From: Aquarana catesbeiana
Taxonomy: Eukaryota > Chordata > Amphibia > Anura > Ranidae
DNA: 64,000 nt
Direction of reading: 5' to 3'
NCBI RefSeq assembly: GCF_042186555.1
Contig: NC_133329.1
Coordinates: forward strand, 71,220,726-71,284,725
A program made the translations under genes and the position numbers. Positions 23,697-34,951 of this stretch are shown here, one piece after another; position 1 is the stretch's first letter; every line of letters starts with the position of its first letter. The notes below the pieces were generated by a model, which was not told where the DNA came from, did no database searches, and saw only the letters and a program-made list of their open reading frames with translations.

Positions 23697-24122
23697 TGCC
23701 TCGTACACACGAGCGGAATTTCCGTCGGAAAAATCTTGGATGGTTTTTTTCCGACGGAATTCCGCTCAAGCTTGCCTTGCATACACACGGTCACACAAAA
23801 GTTCTCTGAACTTTCGACTGTCAAGAACGCGGTGACGTACAACACTACAAAGAGCCGAGGAAATGAAGTTCAATGCTTCCGAGCATGCGTCGAATTGTTT
23901 CCGAGCATGCGTAGGAATTTTGCACATCGGAATTGCTACAGACTAATGCATTTTCGGATAGGAACTTTTTCCGACCAAAAAATAGAGAACCTGCTCTCAA
24001 TCTTTTGCTGGCGGAAATGCTGCCAGCAAAAGTCCGATGGAGCATACACACGATCGCATTTTCCGACCAAAAGCTCACATCGGTCTTTTTCTGGCGGCAT
24101 TTCCGATCATGTGTACGCGGCA
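23697..24122. mobile_element. TGCC..GGCA MITE (PIF/Harbinger-like)
   Basis: It begins TGCCTCGTACACACGAGCGG and ends, inverted, TGCCGCGTACACATGATCGG, with TTA on both sides (23694-23696 and 24123-24125). Its interior is rich in 'TTTCCGACGGA' inverted motifs. The same family occurs at 24418 and 30325, with a truncated copy at about 19733. Confidence 0.75.
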
Positions 24123-24125
24123 TTA

Positions 24126-24414
24126 GATGTGGGCCTGGTCTGCTGAAGTTTTGGTTTTCAAAAATAAAATGACAAAATATGTTCTTTACCCTAGCTAGCT
24201 AACACATGAAAGTCTTAGACCAGAAGCTGGTTAATTGATTTGACTGATGACATCCTCGCCTAGCTTGATGAGCCTATTCACACCGCATGCATTGGACTGT
24301 GCTAGGTAGCCAGTCCCAATGCATAGTCAAAAAGTTGTGTTCCCTTCCATACCACGACGTGTAAAAAAGTAAGAAATGCAGTACTTTTTTTAGCACTACT
24401 ATGTGAAGGAACAG
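24126..24414. other. Spacer between two MITEs
   Basis: No feature was found beyond ordinary intronic sequence. Confidence 0.4.
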
Positions 24415-24417
24415 TTA

Positions 24418-24811
24418 TGCCGCGTACACACGAGCGAACTTTCCGTTGGAATGAACTCTGACGGTTTTTCCGATGGAGTTGCGCTGAAATGGACTTGCCT
24501 ACACATGATCACACCAGAGTCCGATTGTTTAGAATGCGATGACGTACGACGGGACTAGAAAAGGGAAGTTCAATAGCCAGTAGCCAATAGCTGCCCTTGC
24601 GTTGTTTTTGGTCCGTTGGAATAGCATACAGACGAACGGTTTTCTCGATAGGAATTGAGTCAGTCGGAAAAATTTAGAACTTGTTCTATTTCTAGGTCCG
24701 TCAGAATTTTCGACAGAAAAGTAAGATGAAGCCCACACGCGATCGGAATGTCCGACAGGATGATTCCATCTGACTTTTTCTGCTGGAAAGTCCGCTCGTG
24801 TGTAGGCGGCT
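24418..24811. mobile_element. TGCC..GGCA MITE, second copy
   Basis: It begins TGCCGCGTACACACGAGCG and ends GCTCGTGTGTAGGCGGCT, flanked by TTA at 24415-24417 and 24812-24814. It is more diverged than the 23.7-kb copy. Confidence 0.7.
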
Positions 24812-24929
24812 TTAGTGCTTCACTTGGTAAATGCAGTGATGTACTACACATTTGGTGGTTCGGCCTGAAGTTGACCGCAATTTGGTTCAGAAAGTTTGGC
24901 CTCCTTCAAACCTTGATTCCTATAGAAGT

Positions 24930-25200
24930 CTCAAAAGACACCAGGATGACCCTTCTTCAATATATGATTCCAGGCTTTCTCTCCTGCCAACAGAAATTAT
25001 CTACATATTTGTTTCTGACTGCTAAACAGACAAGAGCCAAAATCAATTTCCAAAAGGTTAAGGAACGTATGAATAGGGAGCCAGTTCATGGGAAACGATC
25101 CAGTATTCTCAAGGACTTGCAAGCGAAATACCTAAAAATATGGAAATTGTGGCTTAGATATGCTTTTCCATTTTTGAAAACTTCTAGCTGAGATATTTAT
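24930..25200 (+). pseudogene. LINE ORF2 C-terminal fragment
   Basis: A plus-strand frame reads 'LFLTAKQTRAKINFQKVKE', 'MNREPVHGKRSSILKDLQ' and 'YLKIWKLWLRYAFPF'. This is the end pattern of L1-type ORF2 (compare 'FTATKLTIARAWKTP' and 'FLRIWQPWVTY' in the LINE at 1737). It is a 5'-truncated insertion; the 25250-25410 pyrimidine-rich stretch is probably its 3' UTR. Confidence 0.5.
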
Positions 25201-25682
25201 AGTCCTGTGCTGTCCCTGTTCCCTGACCTCTATTTCTAACCACTTATAAGTTGCCTTGATTTATCAATTCCCCCCCGCCAGGCGTTCTCATTCCTCCCCC
25301 CTTGAGTTTCTCCTATATATATTTTTCCTTTTCCCATCCCTTCCTCTACCCCCTTTCCCAATCTCTTTTTTCCCAGACCTACATTTTTAAACCAGTGGAT
25401 TATGCCATACATTCGTATGAACATCTTTAGTATATTAAATGAATTGATGAATGTTGTTCAAAAGTATTTCAAAATTCCATTTGCTTTTAACATTCGCTTT
25501 TGGAATGAATTTTACACTGTTAGAAATTCGCTTGTTTACAAAAAAATTTCCATTCTGCTTCTTCAAATTTTGTTGTCACTGGGGTCAAAGAGGAAGATTG
25601 CTTTGACACCACTAATGAATAGAAATTTGAAGAAATGTTAAAAAAAAACTGAATTTTTAAATTCAATTCACAGGTCCAAATA

Positions 25683-26190
25683 ACCACTTCAACAAATGTC
25701 CAGATTCTTTGATTCAGGTGTGCCATCCTAAAACATGCCCATGTTTGTCACCACCACCTCCACTCATGCAGGTATACGCTGACCTTCCAAGATGAATCTT
25801 CAAATTATAAAAAGCCCTCCTTAAAGCCGGGACAAATTCTATTGGAAGATTCAGCATTATTAGACCATATGCTCAACCAAGTTAAATCCCAGGCAATGGC
25901 ACAATATAAAAATAGAATATGTATTTAAATATAAAATATTTATTATTCATTTTTTTTTTATTTTGAGTCATTGTCTGGGATTTTCCTTGGTTGAGTATAT
26001 GGTGGAATAAGGTTGTCCCAGCTTTATGGAAGACTCCACACTCCAGACTTTTTATAATTTGAAGGTCCATCTTGGAAGGTGAGCGTATACCCACATGAGT
26101 GGAGGTGGTGGTGAATACATGGGCACGTTTAAGGGTGGCACACCTGAATTGAAGAATCTGGGCATTTGTTGAAGTCGTTTTTTGGACTGA
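25683..26190. repeat. Imperfect long inverted repeat (~210-bp arms)
   Basis: The left arm (about 25683-25890) and right arm (about 25965-26190) are inverted copies with scattered differences. Examples are CCACCACCTCCACTCATG against CATGAGTGGAGGTGGTGG, and ATGCTCAACCAAG against CTTGGTTGAGTA. The AT-rich loop is about 75 bp. It could be a foldback element or MITE; no target duplication was found. Confidence 0.7.
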
Positions 26191-27184
26191 TGGACACCAA
26201 TGTTTTAGCATGGTTCCTTTGCAGTACATTTTTTCATAACTTCTGTTTTGTTTATATATTTGAACATTCTGGTTTATTTATTTATTGTAGCACGGTGCAT
26301 TTGTATATATACATATTCTGGCAGAGTTTTTAATTTTGAAACCCCATTGCTTTCATATTGCTATTTACTGGAGTGAGTGTGATATTTTTTATTTACATTA
26401 AATTCTACTAGTATATACAGTAGACCTAAAGCTTTAATAATGAGCCACAACTACAGAATGCACCTTGTTGAGTGCAACATGTGTGAAAACAAATTATATT
26501 GCATGGAAAAAGCATTGGATAGGTAAAAACAAATTCAATGTTTTCTTTTACAATTGACATTAACAATCCCAGTGCATACATGGCAATCTTACAGTGTAGT
26601 TCTTTGTTTGTTTGCCTTACCCTGTAATGACGGGCTCACATGATGTAGCTGCAGTTTGTAGTGTCATGGCTGATCAGTTCCATTATGTCCATATATTCAT
26701 TCACCTAGCTTGTCCCTGTTTGCAAAAGGGGCAAGACAGCTTATTGTTCTGGGTATACAACGTCCAGTCCATTGCCTTTACTTCTGTGTTGCATTACAAA
26801 TATGTAAGGGCTAATGTGATGAAAACACATCTCTTCTAGCATGGTGATCTCTCTGTGAATGTTCTGCCTGTTTGTGGCTGTGTCAGATAAAATTACCGCA
26901 CCTGCACTAGTTCTAGACTGAGAGACCCAGGGATTGTGGGATTTGTAGTTTCTTCAAAGGAAGTGTCAGCTCTTAAACTCCAGACAGAGGTCATGCATTA
27001 ATCTGTACAGTAGCGTGCCTCATGTCAATTGAAAAAAACAAAGTGCTGACACTAAAATGTAAAGACTTACTTTACTCTAGGTTGTGTATTCAGGGCAACA
27101 AATGCCACCATGACACTATATGATCAATGCATATCTTATGCTGGTAAAGAACACAAGGTGCAAATAAGAAGGTTTATAATGCCT
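26191..27184. other. Intronic sequence without recognisable features
   Basis: No exon, repeat terminus or RNA gene was found. Frames are short. Confidence 0.4.
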
Positions 27185-27188
27185 TTAA

Positions 27189-27587
27189 AATGGTTGTAAA
27201 CCCACAGAAAAAACCCCTGCAAGACAAAAGGCATAATGAGCTAGTATGCATAGCATACTAGCTTATTATGAAATACTTACCTTAGATCAAAGCCCCCGCA
27301 GCGGTCCCGGCACACTGCTCTGCCCGGCAACATGTCTCCTGGAGTTATTTCCAGATATCGCGGTGCTGTGATTGGCCGGAGCCACGATGATGTAACTCCC
27401 GCACATGCGCGTGGGAGCCGCCAGTAACGACACATCAGCTGAAGTATGACGATGACGTTGGCTCATGTTGATACAGGGGATATCTCCTAAACTGTGCAGG
27501 TTTAGGAGATATCCACGCTAGCTACAGGTAAGCCTTAATATAGGCTTACCTGTAGTGAAAAGTGGTCTGTAAGGGTTTACAACCACT
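27189..27587. mobile_element. TTAA-flanked MITE (AATGGTTGTAAACCC ends)
   Basis: Ends AATGGTTGTAAACCC and (inverted) AGTGGTTGTAAACCC are flanked by TTAA at 27185-27188 and 27588-27591. The TTAA target and terminus suggest mobilisation by a piggyBac-type transposase. It abuts the next element, sharing one TTAA. Confidence 0.75.
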
Positions 27588-27591
27588 TTAA

Positions 27592-28585
27592 CCCCTTTCC
27601 CACCAGCCGCCGCAGTTGTACTGCGGCAGGTTGGCTCCCCTGGGCGAACCAACGTAGCTGTTTGTCGGTTCTCTTTTCGACCACTAGTTGGCGCGTGCGC
27701 ACCACTGGAGGAGTGACACCGCAGTGCCAACCTGGAGTCGATGCACGTGCCCAGCGGTCGCGATGACCACCGGACACCCGCGATCGCTCCACATAGAGAC
27801 AGAACGGAGATCTGTCAATGTAAACAGACAGATCTCCGTGCTGTCAGGGGTGAGGAGAGTGATTTGTTGTTCATACTAAGTATGAACAACGATCGGTCTC
27901 CTCACCCAGGCAGTCCCATCCCCCCCACAGTTAGAATCACTCCCTAGGGAACACAGTTAAGCCCTTGATCGCCCCCTAGTGTTAACCCCTTCCCTGCTAG
28001 TGACATTTACACAGTAATCAGTGCATTTTTATAGCACTGATCGCTGTATAGATGCCAATGGTCCCAAAAATGTGTCAAAAGTGTCCGATCTCTCCGACAT
28101 AATGTCGCAGTCCCGATAAAAATTGCTGATTACCGTTATTACTAGTAAACAAAATTATAATAATAAAAATGCCATAAATCTTTCCCCTATTTTGTAGATG
28201 CTATAACTTTTGCACAAACCAATCAATATACACTTATTGCGATTTTTATTACCAAAAATATGTAGAAAAATACATATTGGCCTAAACTGAGGAAAAAATT
28301 TGCTTTTAAAAGAAAAAATTGGGGGTATTTATTATAGCAAAAAGTACAAAATATTGTGTTTTTTTCAAAATTGGTGCTCTTTTTTTGTTTATAGCGCAGA
28401 AAATAAAAACCACAGAGATGATAAAATGCCACCAAAAGAAAGCTCTATTTGTGGGGAAAAAAGGACGTCAATTTTGTTTGGGTACAACGTCACAGGACCG
28501 CGCAATTGTCAGTTAAAGCGATGCAGTGCCGTATCGCAAAAAATGGCCTGGTCATTGAGCAGCCAAATCTTCATGGCTGAAGTGG
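27592..28585. mobile_element. TTAA-flanked piggyBac-type element, 1 kb
   Basis: It lies between TTAA at 27588-27591 and 28586-28589. The right end inverted is CCACTTCAGCCATGAAG, matching the left end of the 9004 relic. The left end is CCCCTTTCCCACC. Internal 'GAAAGCTCTATTTGTGGGG' matches, inverted, the 9.1-kb region. It has no transposase. Confidence 0.8.
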
Positions 28586-28733
28586 TTAAAGCCATCACTA
28601 GTTGTTGCACAATTCACATCATATTGTACTTTTTATACTACTACCTAATTATAGGCTATGTTTGTAGATTCCATTTCAAGTTATAGTTGCATTTCATTTC
28701 CAAGTACCTGATTCTGGTTTTGTTGATTTTCAG

Positions 28734-29030
28734 CGGCCCCGGTGGTAACAGATTCAGTGAAATTAAATCCATGTGAATCTGAGTTTGTGCTCTGCTCTGT
28801 GCGCCTGGAGAAGTTCTTTCCCAAGAACATTAATCTTACATGGACATTTGGAGAAAACGAATACAGTCAATACACACCTAAGAAAACTTTTCTAGTAGAC
28901 GATGAAGTGGAAACATTCGGTGTTATCAGTGAGTGCAAAATTCCCTGGAATCTGCTGAAATTTCCTGTACGGGTCACCTGGGAACACGAGTCTATGGCAG
29001 AACCTCAATCTAAAGAGCTCCTTGGACCAG
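28734..29030 (+). CDS. Ig-superfamily gene, atypical C1-like domain exon B
   Basis: The exon is bounded by GATTTTCAG and GTAATG, phase 1 at both ends, and 99 codons long, shorter than its 112-116 codon siblings. It reads 'APVVTDSVKLNP', then 'FVLCSVRLEKFFPKNINLTW'. The C1 fold is recognisable, but alignment to exon A puts valine where the B-strand cysteine belongs, with a cysteine two residues earlier. Valine also replaces the F-strand cysteine ('VRVTWEHES' against 'FMCKVQHPS'). A cysteine remains in the E-strand position ('VISECKIPW'). 'NLT' is a glycosylation sequon. The usual disulfide cannot form, yet the splice sites and frame are intact, so the exon is probably used. Confidence 0.78.
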
Positions 29031-29077
29031 GTAATGACCACAGAACACAAGGTAAAAATGTGCCATCAGTAGCACAA

Positions 29078-29400
29078 GGGATTATTTATTTATTACAGGA
29101 ACTTATATAGCACCATCAATTTATGTAGCGCTTTACATATATTATACATTCACATCAGTCCCTGCCCTCAAGGAGCTTACAATCTAAGGTCCCTAACTCA
29201 CATTCATACACATACTAGGGCCAATTTACACAGGAGCCAATTAACCTACCAGCATGTCTTTGGAGTGTGGGAGGAAACCCTTGCAGGTACAGGGAGAACA
29301 TGCAAACTCCATGCAGATAGTGTAATGGTTGGGATTTGAATCAGTGAACCTAGTGCATCTACGTGGTAGTGCTATCCACCGGGCAATCTTTACAGCCCCT
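29078..29400 (-). repeat. tRNA-headed SINE, degraded copy
   Basis: It is closely related to the SINE at 57063-57413, including 'CAAGGAGCTTACAATCTAAG' and 'CCTACCAGCATGTCTTTGGA'. It is read on the minus strand. The box B region is decayed (GATTCAAATCCC), and the A-rich tail corresponds to 'TTATTTATTTATT' on the plus strand. Confidence 0.75.
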
Positions 29401-29469
29401 CTCCCACACACACACACCTCGTTCATATGAAAAGAAAACATAAACCTCTTTGAAGGCTCAGAGAACATA

Positions 29470-29942
29470 AAGTATTACTAAACTCACAACCTGCAGTCAC
29501 TATATCTGGTCTCCCACAGTACACAGAACACGGAAATTCAATATTTTAGTAAATATAAACTGCTAAATACCTTTTCTCATCAGCAGTATATAGCAGTCTT
29601 GTGCCTTCTATCAGTTCCTAGTAAAGCTTGTAGGAGGAGTTTTCATTCTCCTCTGATCCTCTGTCTGTACAGTACTGATTGGCCCTGTGCTGATCACATG
29701 CACCCTCCCAAGAAAAAAAAAACTCTCTCGCAATACACACCAAACTGAGCATGCCCGACCACTGGCTCTGTAAATATCAGGTTCTTTTTTTGAGACAGTG
29801 GAAGAAGAGGAGGATCAGAGGAGACAAACAGCCTTTATACACAATGCAAAGGATTACCCCTTGGGTTCTACAGTGAGTATAACAAGCATGCTTTACTGCA
29901 TATACAGACTGATTTTACTATTGTGGGTTTAGTAACACTTTA
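29470..29942. mobile_element. TTAA-type MITE (AGTATTACTAAACTC ends)
   Basis: The left end AGTATTACTAAACTCACA and the right end inverted AGTGTTACTAAACCCAC match. TTAA follows on the right, and TAA survives on the left. The end of a like element opens the 19344 block. Confidence 0.65.
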
Positions 29943-30345
29943 AATAACATCTTCTGATCTATTTGGATTGGACAACAGTCTATTGTTTATGATAGCACCT
30001 GTTATATTATGGCACTTTAGTCTCAAATTCCTACTGAAAATATCAGTTCTCCTCCTGTGCCTAGGAACTCATGTGTCTTCTTGAGCATCATAGCTGTATA
30101 TCTGTAGTGTGGGATCATCTAAAGTATTGTTTCCTCTATTAATCTCACTACATTTGAGAAGAGTGAGATTTGGTGGAGCCACTATTGTGCTGCTCATTGA
30201 TATCCTTAAATATCTGATCTACACAGCATTGTCTCTATTAATAAAAAACAAACAGAAAAAAATGTGTTAAAGCAATATTATGAATAAAAGAATTAAAGAA
30301 AATAAATTTCAACGAAAAGTCTTATGCCCTGTACACACAGTCGGA
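29922..30345. repeat. Duplicated block, copy 2
   Basis: This is nearly the same as 19344-19760, sharing 'GACAACAGTCTATTGTTTAT' and 'TCAGTTCTCCTCCTGTGCCT'. Like copy 1 it lies upstream of an Ig C1 exon, which suggests block duplication that included intron. The antisense Ig-like frame is broken here by a stop after 'YSYDAQEDT'. Confidence 0.7.
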
Positions 30346-30754
30346 CATTGATCGGACATTCCGACAACAAAATCCGTTGTTTTTTTCCGACGGATGTTGG
30401 CTCAAACTTGTCTTGCATACACACGGTCGCACAAAGTTGTCGGCAAATCCGATCGTTCTGAACGTGGTGACGTAAAACACGTACGTCGGGACTATAAACG
30501 GGGCAGTAGCCAATAGCTTTCGTCTCTTAATTTATTCTGAGCATGCGTGGCACTTTGTGCGTCCGATTTGTGTACACATGATCGGAATTTGAACGATCGG
30601 ATTTTGTTGTCAGAAAATTTTATAGCAAGCTCTCAAACTTTGTGTGTCGGAAATTCCGATGGAAAAAGTCAGATGGAGCCCACACACGGTCGGAATTTCC
30701 GACAACAAGCTCCGATTGCACATATTCGGAAAGTTTGACCGTGTGTACGCGGCA
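30325..30754. mobile_element. TGCC..GGCA MITE, third copy
   Basis: It begins TGCCCTGTACACACAGTCGG and ends inverted TGCCGCGTACACACGGTC. The left flank is TTA and the right flank TAA. It is complete here but truncated in the paralogous position at 19733. Confidence 0.7.
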
Positions 30755-30757
30755 TAA

Positions 30758-31082
30758 GGCTGCATTCACACCTGAGCGTTTTCAGCTCATAAAACGCTAA
30801 TCTCAAAAGCTCCAAAACGCCCAACAAGCAAAATCCCATTAATTTAAATGGCTCCTGTTCACATCTGAGCGTTATGTTGCCTGAAGCAAAACACCTGAAA
30901 CTCAAAAAAAGTACATGAGCTTCTTTTTAGGCAGATTACATTAATTTTTTCTGCTTTTTACATTGGTGACCTTTTGACCTGTACAAAATCACAGCAAAAA
31001 CACGGTAAAAAGCGCTGCAAAATCTCCGTAAAATCACGCGACTTTCAGCCTGAAAACTAAATGCTCCGGTGTGCCTGCAGCC
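30758..31082. mobile_element. MITE with GGCTGC..CACACC ends
   Basis: The left end GGCTGCATTCACACCTGAGC and the right end inverted GGCTGCAGGCACACCGGAGC match. It directly abuts the previous MITE at TAA. There is no coding content. Confidence 0.65.
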
Positions 31083-31905
31083 CTGTGCACCATATATTAT
31101 GCAAGAGGTCACCAGTACAATAATTTACTGCATTCATCCATCCAATATGATCCATGCAAACCCTGTACTCACCAGACAACATCGACCCTTTTCTGTATAG
31201 CACAAGAGTCACCCTCACTTGTAAATATTACCCTCCCGGGTCACTCCAATGTCCTCCTTGGTCTCTCTGTATCTGTTTCCCAGATCCTCCTTCAGTCCTC
31301 ACCAGTCAGCCTATCATATAAATAGTTGGCATCCTCCTCTAGAGCAGCTTTGACATTTCATGTTTAATTCAGTGTTTGAAAAATGTTTTTTGTTTCCATC
31401 ACTTCCTGTGGATGATATCCCAGCACTGACCCCGCTACTCCACTGATCTCTAACTGCTTATAGGTTCGATCTGATGCATTTTGAACACAAGAGGTCAGCT
31501 GCTCAGGAGGGCCGCTATTCTGAAAATGCTTTGCATTTTCTGAATGAATGTAAAATGTTCTCTGATCGGACAAGGTGAAGAGTGAGGCCATTGCCCTGCC
31601 TCTATACTTCATCCATTCAGAGAATGCTTTGCACTCATTCAGAAAATGCAAAGCATTCCCTGAATGGCATCCATGCTTAGTGCCTGACCTCCTGCATTGA
31701 GTATGCATCAGGACCTGGACGGATGGGGAGATCACTCTAGTAGTGGTATCTACTTCACTGATTTCCAGCTTCAAGGGGTATGGAATATACATAGTTACAT
31801 TGATCCAAGCTGGACCATTGTAAGTATGTGAAAATATACCATACCTGGAATTCATATTTAAAGTAACCTGGTTGATAACATTATTACATTCTGATTGCTT
31901 TACAG
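31083..31905. other. Intron preceding exon C
   Basis: A short internal inverted repeat ('CTTTGCATTTTCTGAATGAA' with 'TTCAGAAAATGCAAAG') lies at about 31530-31660. No exon or element termini were found. The 31364-31855 minus-strand frame is not supported. Confidence 0.45.
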
Positions 31906-32241
31906 ATTTTCCTTGGTGCCCCCAAATTGAAGCACTAGATACACCTTACCTGATCCTCAACACTGAATGCAAAATACAGTGTAGAATCTCTGGATATTTC
32001 CCTAAGGATCTGATCGTCAATTGGTTTAAAGAAGAGGAAAAGACAAGGCAGCCTGTTCCTGTTACTAATGGCATAAAGATTCCTCAACCTCAGAGACAGC
32101 CAGATAACACATACAGCTGTATATCCAGTCTACACTTCACCCCAACACAAATGGACCACAGATTAGTATTCATCTGCAAAGTAGGACATCCCAGTCTGAA
32201 GGAGCCAAAAGAAGAAAGAATAGGACCTCTACAAATAGTGG
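31906..32241 (+). CDS. Ig-superfamily gene, C1 domain exon C
   Basis: The exon is bounded by GCTTTACAG and GTGAGT, phase 1 at both ends, and 112 codons long. It starts 'DFPWCPQIEALDTPY'. The core residues are present: 'CKIQCRISGYFPKDLIVNWF' contains the B-strand cysteine and C-strand tryptophan, and 'LVFICKVGHPSL' the F-strand cysteine. The extra E-strand cysteine recurs in 'TYSCISSLHF'. Its 'CRISGYFPK' block is very close to exon D ('CRISGYYPK'), so C and D are probably the most recent domain duplicates. Its 'DFP' start matches exon A. Confidence 0.9.
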
Positions 32242-32308
32242 GTGAGTGATCTGAATTAGCAAATAATGTGTATACTGGCTGCACATTAGCATTTATATGA
32301 TGAAGAAC

Positions 32309-32764
32309 TTACAGTGATACTAAATGCTATTTATTTTGCTTTAAAATAATCAATATGTTATACTTACCTGCTCTGTGCAATTATATTGCACAGAGCAGTC
32401 TCTTACCTCCTCTCCTGCAGTCCCCCACAGGCGCTCTCCGCTTCTTCTTATGGGTGCCCCTTAAGCACACAGTCTGGAACACTCGTGAGCCAGGCTGTGT
32501 GCATCTATAGACACACACAGCATGGCTTGGCCTTGCCCCTGCTTCTTCCTCATGGGAGTTTGACTGACAGCAACAGAAGCCTATGACTCCCACTGCTGTC
32601 TATGTCTCCTGTGAGACCAGGAAGGGGGAGGAGCGGTGCTGCAGAAGGGACATCGCTGAAACAGTGAGGGGGTGGGGAGTATGACAGGTGTAGTGGAGAA
32701 TTTCTTACATTAATGCATAGAATACATTAAGGTAAAAAACGTTTTGACTTTAGAACCACTTTAA
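32309..32764. mobile_element. TTAA-type MITE
   Basis: The right end inverted reads TTAAAGTGGTTCTAAAGTC. The left end, CTTACAGTGATACTAAATG, is its diverged counterpart. The GC-rich centre includes a perfect short hairpin, 'CTCTGTGCAATTATATTGCA'. There is no coding content. Confidence 0.6.
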
Positions 32765-32924
32765 GAAAGAAATGATGAAATGATGTCTGGGTGGGCATAA
32801 AGTCTGGGGTTCTACTTTAATGCATTTGTCTATATTTGATTATATTATCTAATAGTAGTATGGAGATCAAACATGATAATTATGCATTAATTATTTTAAC
32901 AATGCATACAAAGACATTTAGACA

Positions 32925-33275
32925 GTTGTTCATTTCCAACCTGGTGGTAAGAGTTTGTTGAAGGCCTTTTTCTGTTCCAGCATGACTGTCCCATGATGTA
33001 CAAAGCCAGCTCCATAAAAACAAGGTTTGATGAGTTTGGTGTGGAGGAATAGGAGTGTCCTGGACAGAGCCCTGACCTCAGCCCTACTGAACACCTATGG
33101 AAAGCCTTCCCAGAAAATGGAGGCTGCAAAAGCCCAAAGAGGGGATCAAAATTCAAAATAATGCCCCTTGTTTGGAATAAGGTGTTCATCAAGCTTATAA
33201 AGGTGGGATGATCAGGTGTCCACCCCACCCCACCCCAGGTGGCAGGTGTCCACACACTTATGGCTATAACGTATA
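32925..33275 (+). mobile_element. Tc1/mariner-like 3' fragment
   Basis: Text such as 'GACTGTCCCATGATGTACAA', 'TTTGATGAGTTTGGTGTGGA', 'CCCTACTGAACACCTATGG' and the end 'CAGGTGTCCACACACTTATG' matches the end of a transposase gene and the terminus of Tc1-type elements. The '(N)PIEHLW' region is degraded and part of the gene is deleted. Confidence 0.6.
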
Positions 33276-33290
33276 ACTGGGTACATTTCA

Positions 33291-33806
33291 GGCAAAATTA
33301 GGCTCTACTGGCAGTACAGAAGACCACACTCACCATACAAATTCCACCCACTCCTGGGCAAATATACATTTTGGAATCAGCGGGGCTTTGACCAGTGCAG
33401 TCAGAACTACTGGTAACAGCGGGCAGGACATGTCACAATGTGGCCTAATTTGACAGAGTCTCCAGTGTCTGGCTGTGTTCTGGCTATATAAATGTGGCAC
33501 TGTCATGTTGGAACATGTTGCTTAAAAGAACATCAACAGTAAGAACCAGTAGCACTTAATATTGAGAAGTAATAACAGGAGCCCTGGCCTGTATTTATTC
33601 ATCGAGGACGGCAGAACTTGAAGCTGAACTCCCAGGAAAGTCAAAATCCCGCCTTGTAGTGAAGATGCAACGCTCACTACAAGGATTAGGCACTTGTTTC
33701 GGTCTGGAGACCTGGAAAAATACTTTCACTTACCCAGTCCCATAGGCTCCTCTTTGTTGCATTGGCTTCAGCTGCTAAACAAGAACATTTTCCAATATTC
33801 CCATTC
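33291..33806. other. Intronic sequence without recognisable features
   Basis: No exon or repeat could be supported in this stretch. Confidence 0.4.
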
Positions 33807-33820
33807 AACAGTAGTCAATT

Positions 33821-34951
33821 TGGTAAAAGAAACCTGCGCTCATGAGAAAACAGCAAAATAAATTGAATGTTAAAAGTGCATAGTGCAGCTGCAACAAAAA
33901 TACTTCAAATATCAATAAAGTGTATAAACCATAAATAAAACTTAGATTGTGCGCTGGCATAAATAAATCAAATTAAATCTGCAGCAAACAAGGCTTCTTG
34001 GAAAACCACCAGAAGCTGTAGTATATACCTTTAAAATAAACCACAGTGCTGCAAAGTGACAAAATACAAAATATATGACACATCTCCGTGAAAGAAAATA
34101 TATAAAAAACAGAAGTAAGTAGAAAGTTCAAAAAATGTGATTAAGATCAAAAAACGCTTGAAAAGCGCTACATTCAGTTCGTGAAAAACGTAATTACAAA
34201 AAGAAACGTAGGGTGAAGAAGATGAACCGTTCCTTTAGTGTATCGCATTAGGTGGAAAAAGGTGAGAGGTATAAGGACACTTCCAAGCCACCGATAGTTG
34301 CGGGAGAGTAGTAATGGATGTACTCTTACCAAACTTGTTGGACCTCCTGTATAGCGAGGTCGTACGAGCTTTCAGATATAGCCCTCTGCAGGGACAAGTG
34401 GAAGACGGTGTCCTGGTCACAAGCGCCACCCGCTTCCGGAAGTTATCTCCGCTTCAGCATCAGGGGGGAGACTCCTTTAGGGGGGATCCACCCAGACGGG
34501 GCTACACCTGTGTGCTTTGGCGGGATGGGCACTTGAAGAGGTGGGATGAGGCGCTCCACGAAGCGATACTCGTCATGTGACTCTATAATACCCGGGTACT
34601 GAGATGTCACAGCAGGTCCCGACCCGCTGTATGGGCGCTGTAGCCTGACATCAGTCTTCAGGACATCTAACGCTGTCCTTCTAGATTGTAATTACGTTTT
34701 TCACGAACTGAATGTAGCGCTTTTGAAGCGTTTTTTGATCTTAATCAAATTTTTTGAACTTTCTACTTACTTCTGTTTTTTATATATTTTCTTTCACGGA
34801 GATGTGTTATATATTTTGTATTTTGTCACTTTGCAGCACTGTGGTTTATTTTAAAGGTATATACTACAGCTTCTGGTGGTTTTCCAAGAAGCCTTGTTTG
34901 CTGCAGATTTAATTTTATTTATTTATGCCAGCGCACAATCTAAGTTTTATT
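33821..34951. mobile_element. Third Penelope-like/foldback insertion with 14-bp target duplication
   Basis: It is bounded by AACAGTAGTCAATT at 33807-33820 and 34952-34965. Arms of about 265 bp (33933-34198 and 34687-34948) are near-perfect inverted copies, for example 'CTTAGATTGTGCGCTGGCAT' against 'GCCAGCGCACAATCTAAG'. The 490-bp centre is GC-richer with no frame. An inverted terminal repeat plus extra sequence on one side and a 14-bp duplication match the architecture of the PLE composite at 5.87 kb. A foldback DNA element remains possible. Confidence 0.6.

Noticed and set aside
28742..29110. Single-exon gene of 122 codons starting at the ATG at 28742
   Set aside because: Splice signals and phase show it is an internal Ig exon from 28734 to 29030; the extension past GTAATG reads into intron and a SINE.
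31364..31855. 163-residue minus-strand frame
   Set aside because: It has no recognisable motif, contains an internal inverted repeat and lies in an intron.
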